A stretch of 64,000 bases of DNA from Bathymodiolus brooksi (lineage: Eukaryota > Mollusca > Bivalvia > Mytilida > Modiolidae): the NCBI GenBank assembly GCA_963680875.1, contig OY804575.1:27881034-27945033 (forward strand). The letters run 5' to 3'. The translations under genes were made by a program, and so were the position numbers. Of this stretch, positions 15,301 to 27,300 are shown piece after piece; the stretch's first letter is position 1, and each line of letters opens with the position of its first letter. A model generated the notes under the pieces. That model made no database searches. It had not been told where the DNA came from and saw only the letters and a list, made by a program, of their open reading frames with translations.

Positions 15301-18300
15301 TGTAGTATCATTGTGTAAAAACAATCAACATTACTCTGATGACACTTCCTGGTCATATATATTGTGTGTGTGTACTGATACACTGTAGTATCAATGTGTA
15401 AAAACAATCAACATTACTCTGATGACACTTCCTGGTCATATATATTGTGTGTGTGTGTACTGATACACTGTACTGTAGTATCAATGTGTAAAAACAATCA
15501 ACATTACTCTGATGACACTTCCTTGTCATATATATTGTGTGTGTGTGTACTGATACACTGTAGTATCAATGTGTAAAAACAATCAACATTACTCTGATGA
15601 CACTTCCTGGTCATATATATTGTGTGTGTGTGTACTGATACACTGTAGTATCAATGTGTAAAAACAATCAACATTACTCTGATGACACTTCCTGGTCATA
15701 TATATTGTGTGTGTGTACTGATACACTGTAGTATCAATGTGTAAAAACAATCAACATTACTCTGATGACACTTCCTGGTCATATATATTGTGTGTGTGTA
15801 CTGATACACTGTAGTATCAATGTGTAAAAACAATCAACATTACTCTGATGACACTTCCTGGTCATATATATTGTGTGTGTGTGTACTGATACACTGTACT
15901 GTAGTATCAATGTGTAAAAACAATCAACATTACTCTGATGACACTTCCTGGTCATATATATTGTGTGTGTGTGTACTGATACACTGTACTGTAGTATCAA
16001 TGTGTAAAAACAATCAACATTACTCTGATGACACTTCCTGGTCATATATATTGTGTGTGTGTACTGATACACTGTAGTATCAATGTGTAAAAACAATCAA
16101 CATTACTCTGATGACACTTCCTGGTCATATATATTGTGTGTGTGTACTGATACACTGTACTGTAGTATCAATGTGTAAAAACAATCAACATTACTCTGAT
16201 GACACTTCCTGGTCATATATATTGTGTGTGTGTGTACTGATACACTGTAGTATCAATGTGTAAAAACAATCAACATTACTCTGATGACACTTCCTGGTCA
16301 TATATATTGTGTGTGTGTGTACTGATACACTGTACTGTAGTATCAATGTGTAAAAACAATCAACATTACTCTAATGACACGTCCTGGTCATATATATTGT
16401 GTGTGTGTGTACTGATACACTGTACTGTAGTATCAATGTGTAAAAACAATCAACATTACTCTGATGACACGTCCTGGTCATATATATTGTGTGTGTGTAC
16501 TGATACACTGTACTGTAGTATCAATGTGTAAAAACAATCAACATTACTCTGATGACACTTCCTGGTCATATATATTGTGTGTGTGTACTGATACACTGTA
16601 GTATCAATGTGTAAAAACAATCAACATTACTCTGATGACACTTCCTGGTCATATATATTGTGTGTGTGTACTGATACACTGTAGTATCAATGTGTAAAAA
16701 CAATCAACATTACTCTGATGACACTTCCTTGTCATATATATTGTGTGTGTGTACTGATACACTGTACTGTAGTATCAATGTGTAAAAACAATCAACATTA
16801 CTCTGATGACACGTCCTGGTCATATATATTGTGTGTGTGTACTGATACACTGTACTGTAGTATCAATGTGTAAAAACAATCAACATTACTCTGATGACAC
16901 TTCCTGGTCATATATATTGTGTGTGTGTACTGATACACTGTAGTATCAATGTGTAAAAACAATCAACATTACTCTGATGACACTTCCTGGTCATATATAT
17001 TGTGTGTGTGTACTGATACACTGTAGTATCAATGTGTAAAAACAATCAACATTACTCTGATGACACTTCCTGGTCATATATATTGTGTGTGTGTACTGAT
17101 ACACTGTACTGTAGTATCAATGTGTAAAAACAATCAACATTACTCTGATGACACTTCCTGGTCATATATATTGTGTGTGTGTACTGATACACTGTAGTAT
17201 CAATGTGTAAAAACAATCAACATTACTCTGATGACACTTCCTGGTCATATATATTGTGTGTGTGTGTACTGATACACTGTACTGTAGTATCAATGTGTAA
17301 AAACAATCAACATTACTCTGATGACACTTCCTTGTCATATATATTGTGTGTGTGTACTGATACACTGTAGTATCAATGTGTAAAAACAATCAACATTACT
17401 CTGATGACACTTCCTGGTCATATATATTGTGTGTGTGTGTACTGATACACTGTAGTGTCAATGTGTAAAAACAATCAACATTACTCTGATGACACTTCCT
17501 GGTCATATATATTGTGTGTGTGTACTGATACACTGTAGTATCAATGTGTAAAAACAATCAACATTACTCTGATGACACTTCCTGGTCATATATATTGTGT
17601 GTGTGTACTGATACACTGTAGTATCAATGTGTAAAAACAATCAACATTACTCTGATGACACTTCCTGGTCATATATATTGTGTGTGTGTGTACTGATACA
17701 CTGTACTGTAGTATCAATGTGTAAAAACAATCAACATTACTCTGATGACACTTCCTGGTCATATATATTGTGTGTGTGTGTACTGATACACTGTACTGTA
17801 GTATCAATGTGTAAAAACAATCAACATTACTCTGATGACACTTCCTGGTCATATATATTGTGTGTGTGTGTACTGATACACTGTACTGTAGTATCAATGT
17901 GTAAAAACAATCAACATTACTCTGATGACACTTCCTGGTCATATATATTGTGTGTGTGTACTGATACACTGTAGTATCAATGTGTAAAAACAATCAACAT
18001 TACTCTGATGACACTTCCTGGTCATATATATTGTGTGTGTGTACTGATACACTGTACTGTAGTATCAATGTGTAAAAACAATCAACATTACTCTGATGAC
18101 ACTTCCTGGTCATATATATTGTGTGTGTGTGTACTGATACACTGTAGTATCAATGTGTAAAAACAATCAACATTACTCTGATGACACTTCCTGGTCATAT
18201 ATATTGTGTGTGTGTGTACTGATACACTGTACTGTAGTATCAATGTGTAAAAACAATCAACATTACTCTAATGACACGTCCTGGTCATATATATTGTGTG

Positions 18301-21300
18301 TGTGTGTACTGATACACTGTACTGTAGTATCAATGTGTAAAAACAATCAACATTACTCTGATGACACGTCCTGGTCATATATATTGTGTGTGTGTACTGA
18401 TACACTGTACTGTAGTATCAATGTGTAAAAACAATCAACATTACTCTGATGACACTTCCTGGTCATATATATTGTGTGTGTGTACTGATACACTGTAGTA
18501 TCAATGTGTAAAAACAATCAACATTACTCTGATGACACTTCCTGGTCATATATATTGTGTGTGTGTACTGATACACTGTACTGTAGTATCAATGTGTAAA
18601 AACAATCAACATTACTCTGATGACACTTCCTGGTCATATATATTGTGTGTGTGTACTGATACACTGTAGTATCAATGTGTAAAAACAATCAACATTACTC
18701 TGATGACACTTCCTGGTCATATATATTGTGTGTGTGTACTGATACACTGTACTGTAGTATCAATGTGTAAAAACAATCAACATTACTCTGATGACACTTC
18801 CTGGTCATATATATTGTGTGTGTGTACTGATACACTGTAGTATCAATGTGTAAAAACAATCAACATTACTCTGATGACACTTCCTGGTCATATATATTGT
18901 GTGTGTGTACTGATACACTGTAGTATCAATGTGTAAAAACAATCAACATTACTCTGATGACACTTCCTGGTCATATATATTGTGTGTGTGTACTGATACA
19001 CTGTACTGTAGTATCAATGTGTAAAAACAATCAACATTACTCTGATGACACTTCCTGGTCATATATATTGTGTGTGTGTACTGATACACTGTAGTATCAA
19101 TGTGTAAAAACAATCAACATTACTCTGATGACACTTCCTGGTCATATATATTGTGTGTGTGTGTACTGATACACTGTACTGTAGTATCAATGTGTAAAAA
19201 CAATCAACATTACTCTGATGACACTTCCTTGTCATATATATTGTGTGTGTGTACTGATACACTGTAGTATCAATGTGTAAAAACAATCAACATTACTCTG
19301 ATGACACTTCCTGGTCATATATATTGTGTGTGTGTGTACTGATACACTGTAGTATCAATGTGTAAAAACAATCAACATTACTCTGATGACACTTCCTGGT
19401 CATATATATTGTGTGTGTGTGTACTGATACACTGTAGTATCAATGTGTAAAAACAATCAACATTACTCTGATGACACTTCCTGGTCATATATATTGTGTG
19501 TGTGTACTGATACACTGTAGTATCAATGTGTAAAAACAATCAACATTACTCTGATGACACTTCCTGGTCATATATATTGTGTGTGTGTGTACTGATACAC
19601 TGTACTGTAGTATCAATGTGTAAAAACAATCAACATTACTCTGATGACACTTCCTGGTCATATATATTGTGTGTGTGTGTACTGATACACTGTACTGTAG
19701 TATCAATGTGTAAAAACAATCAACATTACTCTGATGACACGTCCTGGTCATATATATTGTGTGTGTGTACTGATACACTGTAGTATCAATGTGTAAAAAC
19801 AATCAACATTACTCTGATGACACTTCCTGGTCATATATATTGTGTGTGTGTACTGATACACTGTACTGTAGTATCAATGTGTAAAAACAATCAACATTAC
19901 TCTGATGACACTTCCTGGTCATATATATTGTGTGTGTGTGTACTGATACACTGTAGTATCAATGTGTAAAAACAATCAACATTACTCTGATGACACTTCC
20001 TGGTCATATATATTGTGTGTGTGTGTACTGATACACTGTACTGTAGTATCAATGTGTAAAAACAATCAACATTACTCTGATGACACTTCCTGGTCATATA
20101 TATTGTGTGTGTGTGTACTGATACACTGTACTGTAGTATCAATGTGTAAAAACAATCAACATTACTCTGATGACACGTCCTGGTCATATATATTGTGTGT
20201 GTGTACTGATACACTGTAGTATCAATGTGTAAAAACAATCAACATTACTCTGATGACACTTCCTGGTCATATATATTGTGTGTGTGTACTGATACACTGT
20301 AGTATCAATGTGTAAAAACAATCAACATTACTCTGATGACACTTCCTTGTCATATATATTGTGTGTGTGTACTGATACACTGTACTGTAGTATCAATGTG
20401 TAAAAACAATCAACATTACTCTGATGACACGTCCTGGTCATATATATTGTGTGTGTGTACTGATACACTGTAGTATCAATGTGTAAAAACAATCAACATT
20501 ACTCTGATGACACTTCCTGGTCATATATATTGTGTGTGTGTACTGATACACTGTACTGTAGTATCAATGTGTAAAAACAATCAACATTACTCTGATGACA
20601 CTTCCTGGTCATATATATTGTGTGTGTGTACTGATACACTGTACTGTAGTATCAATGTGTAAAAACAATCAACATTACTCTGATGACACTTCCTGGTCAT
20701 ATATATTGTGTGTGTGTACTGATACACTGTAGTATCAATGTGTAAAAACAATCAACATTACTCTGATGACACTTCCTGGTCATATATATTGTGTGTGTGT
20801 GTACTGATACACTGTACTGTAGTATCAATGTGTAAAAACAATATACTGCTCATTTTTTGTGTGTATATTCATTCAAATATTCCATAATCACATACACAAA
20901 AATCCTTCCTGTACTTACTAATTTGCCTATTAATGTAACAAGGATTCCTTTCCATCATAAAATTGTTTCCAGTTGGAAAGAATCCCCTTAGACATAATAA
21001 TAAACTACCCTGGGGATTTAAGACAGATGGAATAAAGTGAAGCAGTGTATTTATTCAGCCAAGTATAAATACAGGTAAATCAGAACTTTATACTAGGAAT
21101 TAAACTATGCTTACACTTATGTATATCCCTAATCATACACACATCTTACCTACTGTCTGGTGTATATTTAGAATGAACAGGTAAATGTTCCCACACTCCT
21201 GTGTGTATATCTAATCTGTGTAGATCCATATTATACACAAAACCTGTTGTCCCTCCACACACATACACATATCTTCCTACATTGGTCATTGCCTGAAATT

Positions 21301-24300
21301 AAATACCAATACATTTATACATATATAAATATATAGAGGGAGACCTTGACCAACCTTATCAAATTTAGATATGTGTTGAATCCTTTTTATTGTTTAAAAC
21401 AACTGTATTTCTAGATGTTGGTTCTTTTCATGAAAGATCAACACTACTACATTCTGTAAATTGTCATTATGACATATTGCTGTATATAATAAATCATGTC
21501 CAAACAAAATACTTAGATGATATCAAACCTCTTAACAGGCATCTTTCTTCTAGTTACCCTGAGCTAGGTTAGGAATAATGATTAATTTCCTTCAAATAAA
21601 ACACAGAATTTGAGAATGTTAAAGAGAGATCTTGTAAAATTCTTACCTTTGAAGAGTGAAGTACATGTATAATTAAAGTTTGCTTTTGCCCGCAAAAACG
21701 TATGTCTCCCTCGTCCCACAAACTGTAGTCATAGGTAAAAAAATCTATTTGGGTAACAAATAAAATTAAGCTTCAATGAATAACAAAAAAAACCCTGTTT
21801 TTAATCCATGAAACACAAAAAAATTTGATCAAAAGTGCTAAAGCACGGGTTACAGGTACTATTCCATATTGTCATGGCAAAGTTCCCCATTCCAGAAAAT
21901 TGCTCAGCCTATGTTCCAATGATTTTAAAGGAGTTTTGTTCTTCTAAAATCAATGGATTGGTGATGAAAACTTTTTCAGGGAAATAGTGACATTATGATA
22001 GACTCTTGTACATATATATATATATATATATATACATACAAGTTTCAGTAAGGGATATTACAATACACTAGAGTGTTTGCAAATAACTCCCACAAAATTT
22101 AGGGGATCAACATTTCCTGGTAATATGCACAACTACACATGGTGTCCTTACTACCTACCAAGTTTCATGAAATTCTGTTCAGTAGTTTCAGAGGAGTTGC
22201 ACTGACAAGCTGCTTCAGTAGTAAATTTCGGGAAATTTCTAAGTTCAAAGGGGCATAACTCCCACAAAATTCAGGAGATCAAAATTTCCTGGTAAATGCA
22301 CAACTACATATGGTGTCCTTACTACCTACCAAGTTTCATGAAATTCTGTTCAGTAGTTTCAGAGGAGTTGCGCTGACAAACTGTGTGACGGACAAGACAA
22401 AAACAATATGTCTCCCCACAAAAGTGAGGGGAGACATAATGATATTAAAGAATCCACTACTATGTTTACTAAATGTATATGTTTTACATCCCACCCAGTT
22501 ATTTTCTTACTTAAGTGACCATATTTTCTTGTGCCTCTTCAAGTTATTTCCTTACTTACGTGGCCATATTTTTTCTGTGGCACATCACCATGACATTTGA
22601 TATATCTCCATTTTAATGTGTCTAAATTACATGTATAAAAGTCGTTACTACTACTATGACCAAATGGAACACCTGTTCCTCCAAAGTACAACAGATTTCT
22701 ACCACACCGCACAGCTGAAATATAATTAAATAAATATTTGCGACAAATTAAAAAATGTGCAAAAAATACAAATACAATATTATATAAATATACAATTTTA
22801 ATAGAATGCCACGCATTACACAAATGCAGGAAATGGCAATAGGCTAGGAATGTCTAATTCCTTGATGTAGCGAGTTCTCTTAATTTGAAAACAAAAATAT
22901 TCTAAAATGACAATAAATGGCATCTGTAATATATTCTGCAAAAATGTAATTTAAACAAATTTATATATGGATATAAATAATTCAGAACGACAGTGTGTTT
23001 GTGACACAAGCTGACCTATATAAAATAACTTTCCTTTTTATCACTGTTTTATTTCCCTTTAATCTGACTGGTAAACAAACCTGCATGTGATGCCAGTTCT
23101 GTAGGCATACTACCATCAGTAATTAAACATGTCCAATTATGTGTTGCAAAGTTAAACTTCCATAACTGAAATAAAAAGAAAGGTTTTGATTGAATAAACC
23201 AAAGCACACAGTTCAAAACATCGTGTTTTCTCATTTACATGGTTTGTGTTATATGCACTATAGGTACAGTATACTGGAAAATACAATGTATGCACTTAAC
23301 CTATTACAATATTTTTTTATGGAACATCATCATGCATTTATGGTATACATTAATCCCCACATATAAGGCCATTTCCAACAAAGATCAACCATCATATCAG
23401 GCCAAACTTCAGATGCACTGAGGTAGTAGAACTAAATAATTATATCCCCTCTGAAGAAAGGCCACTCCTATAATAATGCCACTTTTTCATTTCAGAAGGG
23501 GTGACCTTATAAGATGGGGGGGCTACTGAATTTCATTATTATTACTTTTAGATTTTTCCTTTAAAAACATGAAATTTTATTTACCTCTTTAAATAATGGA
23601 TAATATGTATCTGTAGAATTTTGAACCTCTCTGAAGCGTGGATTGTATCCTCCTAATACATACATATCACTATCATCTGCTACAGCTCTGTGTCCACTCC
23701 TTGGATATAATGTGTCAATATCTGTAAATAAATAAAATCCAAGGTTTCAATTCACAAATAAAATTGTTATGAAGGACATCATGTTCTACCCAGTAGTAAA
23801 CTATTTCTTAATAATAGTGATAATCAAATGTGAAAAGAATTATTTTAAAATATTTCCCCATAGGGTCTTATCAGGGTATTAAATTTATCCTGTGGGGGCG
23901 ACCATCATGGATTTCCGACTAACGCAAAAACTAAAAATGTTGTAAGGGACCATCCAATGACTTATGTACTTGGAGAATTTGATGCTCCTTGCAAGTAAAA
24001 AGAAAACTTGCAGCAGCATGATGTAACTCAGTTGTCCATTACTTGTTCTCTAAAAAAATCTCCTAAAATATGGGTTTCGGGTATTTAATGCCACTTTCAA
24101 CAATATTTCAGTTATATTGTGGAGATCAGTTATATCTGTGCTTTTTGTTGTTTATTTTTGGCAGTCCATCATGTGTCCAATTTATGTTTCTATTTTCTCT
24201 ACCAATCATACATGTTTTTACAACATGGATTCTGATTGGGTTCAGCTATTGCTGGATGCATCTGGTTAAAATTGTAACTGTATAACCATAATAATCTGGC

Positions 24301-27300
24301 TAATACTACCAAGCTTGAAGAGAAGGAAGGTGGGTCATAACCATTGGCTTGCTACCTGTAAGATGTAGAGAGACTTGTTGTGTGTGATATCCATCATAAC
24401 AATGATTGACAAAATAATATAAACCATATACATTTTTGGCTTATTTTGAATAGGTATACATATTTCCCTATGGCATTTGAAAAAAAACCTTTTCATTGTA
24501 ATTTTTTTTTTAATTTCCTCACTAAATCATAAATTAATACCCACATGTTATGATGTACAAGTAAGCAATAACTGGATAAACCCTAAAACAAGTAATTTTT
24601 TGATTTAAGGATCTTAAACAGGATTTAATTATCTTATTATGTAGTCTTATTTTGACAAACAGTAATAAATATATCACACAAATACATTGTAAAACCAGCA
24701 CTGTTATGTACATTGTACAATAATTTCACAGACAAATCCCAATAATCCTTCATCCTGATCATGATGTCGTCATGACACATTATATAACTACTGTAAATCC
24801 TTCAAATATTTAAGCTTTAAAATGCAATCCTGGTCAAAAAGTTAGTCAGAGTAAATAAAAATATCTAAGATTTTGCTTAAAAAATGGATTATTTATTTTA
24901 CTGTCCATAAACAAATTATAAAAGTAATTATGAAATAAGTTCTCTTCATTTTTGAATTATTGTCAAGGATGGCAAAAGTTTATATAACAGTCCGTCGCTC
25001 AGCAAATTCTTATGCATACCCTATAAATGTAGACATGTTTGAATCGAAGAAGTTGACATAGGAACACATTTAGCAACCTTGTTGAAAAAGTAATGGAAGC
25101 ATTGTTTTGTCAAAATGGATCAAATCCAGTTTTTTTTTCTTTAAGTAAAAATATTATACCTTGAACATTTTTACTACACATTTTTAAACAGGTCAGTAAC
25201 TGTATCTACTTTAAGAACACATCGGCACACATGAATGAATGGCAGAATCATGCAAAGCATTCAACACCTGTGAATCATTTCTCTCCTTGTGGAATCGGGA
25301 GGTTGTTAATGTCATTTCTTTCGAGGCTTCAATTAGATCAAAGTCAAAGGTAGTTTGTCAAAGCAACTGTTCCACTCAAAATGTAATCAATTACGCTTAA
25401 AGCGATGATGAATTCAAATCGTAGATTCCCTGCTAAGTGTAACCCTGCTTTCTCGTCTCCATCAACTTTGAGATTTTCTAAAGTATGCACAAATACTTCA
25501 GAAATAATAAGAAATTATCTAAGTGACACATTGCATAAATGAAATATTAGGCACTCAATATTATGCTTTTCAAAATAGTTTTTTTGTTTTATGGAGTTTA
25601 ACGCCACTTGCCACAATATTCCAGTTATATCGTGGCGGAAACCGCAGGTCCCAGAGAAAACCACTGACCTGCCGCAAGTCACTGACAAACTTTATCACAT
25701 AATGTTGTACTCCTCACCCAGAGCGGGAGTCGAACTCACAACATCAGTGGTGATAGGTACCGATTGCAAAAGTAGTTGTAAATCCAAATACCATACGATC
25801 ACGCCCTCTCTTTTCAAAATAATGTATAGGTAAGTGTCTACACTGCCCTAGTCCGAGATTCCTCTGCCGTCTGACGGCTTTTATGGATTTGCTGTAGCCG
25901 TGGGACGTCAGAGCGCTATACATACGGAAAACAGCTGATTTGCCTCCCCAGCTCTTGGTCGGCACATTTCCATGTTTCGTGGCTATCAGATTTTATTTTC
26001 TATCAGAAAACCTTATATAAATCGCTTCACCAATCATTTTTCTATTCATTCATAACCATCTTACCCTCAGAAAGTGGTGTTACACTCCATTGCAGCACGA
26101 TTTTGCCTTAGATCCTATTATTCCACCATTTGACTTCCATTTTCGAATCTACAAACGTGATCTCGCGCTACTAACTGAATGATGACAGTAACGCATTGCA
26201 TGATGGGAGCTACTTAATGCAGCACGCCAAATTATTTGAGCATTATTTGCATACGTAAACAACATTCAAATCACATGGAAGACGATACATTTAAGCGTAT
26301 TCTGCAGGACAAACAGTCCATCTACAGATCAAAGCAGAGCAGATGGAAATAATACAGAATGTGTTGGAAAGAAAAGATTCAATGGCAGAGTGTTACCAAC
26401 GGCTTCGGATAGCGCATGTGTTACGTCCCCCCTTTTTGGACAAGGTACTACATCATTTTTTTCTTTCTTATGGTTATCTGTAATTCACTATTGCTGTTAA
26501 AATCATTACCAATCAATATAATCAACTGTATTAAACGTTATGTTAATTGCTCTGCCTTAATAGGCGTGTATGATTGGCAATAAAAATATTTGTTTGTTTG
26601 TTTATATGCAAATCATCTCCCATGATACATTGCGGTAATCGTGGTTTTCTCGTAGTCACGTGACAAATGTTTGAAAAATGGAAGACAAATGGCGGAATCA
26701 TAGGATCTAAGGCAAAATCGTGCTGTAATGGAGTGTAACACCACTTTCTGAGGGTAAGATGGTTATGAATGAATAGAAAAATGATTGGTGAAGCGATTTA
26801 TATAAGGGTTTCTGATAGAAAATAAAATCTGATAGCCACGAAACGTGCTGACCTAGAGTTGGAGAAGCAAATCCGCTGTTTTCTGTATGCATAGTTCTCT
26901 GACGTCCCACGGCTACAACAAATCCATAAAAGCCGTCAGACGGCAGAGGAGTCTTGGACTAACACTGCCCTTACAATGTAATAGTAGAAAAATTCATATA
27001 TTTTAGTGACATATTTTATGATTATTACTAGGCCTATTAGGTAATTGATTAGTTTCTAAATATAAAATGAGAAATATCTATAAATAAAAATTACAAAAGG
27101 GATTAGGTTGCAGTGTGGAAACAAGAATATGTTTTTGTGCTTAGGTTTTTGGTATATTATCTTATTTCAAGGACAATCCTAAAATTAAAAAAACAGTTTC
27201 AGAAACAGAATCCTACTTTCATCAGGTCAGGATGTCAAGTGTCTGAATGAAAAGTTAAACACACCTTATTTGATCAACTACATTTGTATTAGGTGCAAAT

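Larger units (their letters stand above)
2367..20841. repeat. 83-92 bp satellite array filling KLHDC10 intron 5
   Basis: The unit contains GTAGTATCAATGTG, then AAACAATCAACATTACTCTG, ATGACACTTCCTGGTC, ATATATATTG, a (GT)4-6 tract and ACTGATACACT. Length varies in two ways: the number of GT dinucleotides, and presence or absence of an extra ACTGT (GTACTGTAG versus GTAG). I estimate about 200-215 units from the span. Point variants such as CACGTCC, TTCCTTGTC, CTAATGAC and ACACTGATGAC mark longer duplications. The right end stops within a unit at AAAAACAAT. Open frames across the units on both strands are by-products of the repeat, not genes. Confidence 0.97.

Noticed and set aside
3000..20840. 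Long repetitive open frames on both strands (cysteine- and histidine-rich peptides)
   Set aside because: They are translations of the satellite unit; frame is open only because some unit lengths or runs are multiples of three. No start context, no unique sequence, and the block is intronic.
2367..20841. Ribozyme-bearing satellite, because every unit contains CTGATGA
   Set aside because: No GAAA element follows at a usable distance on either strand, so the hammerhead core is incomplete.
2367..20841. Centromeric satellite
   Set aside because: The array lies inside a conserved gene between in-frame exons, which argues against a functional centromere; nothing in the sequence demonstrates one.
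22310..22600. 96-codon plus-strand open frame
   Set aside because: It spans the end of a TIR element and the antisense of KLHDC10 exon 4; no domain and no independent support.
25744..25965. Minus-strand open frame recurring at 54111-54305
   Set aside because: It lies in the terminal inverted repeat of the Mutator-like elements (and the SINE in the first case); conservation is that of the transposon DNA, not of a protein.
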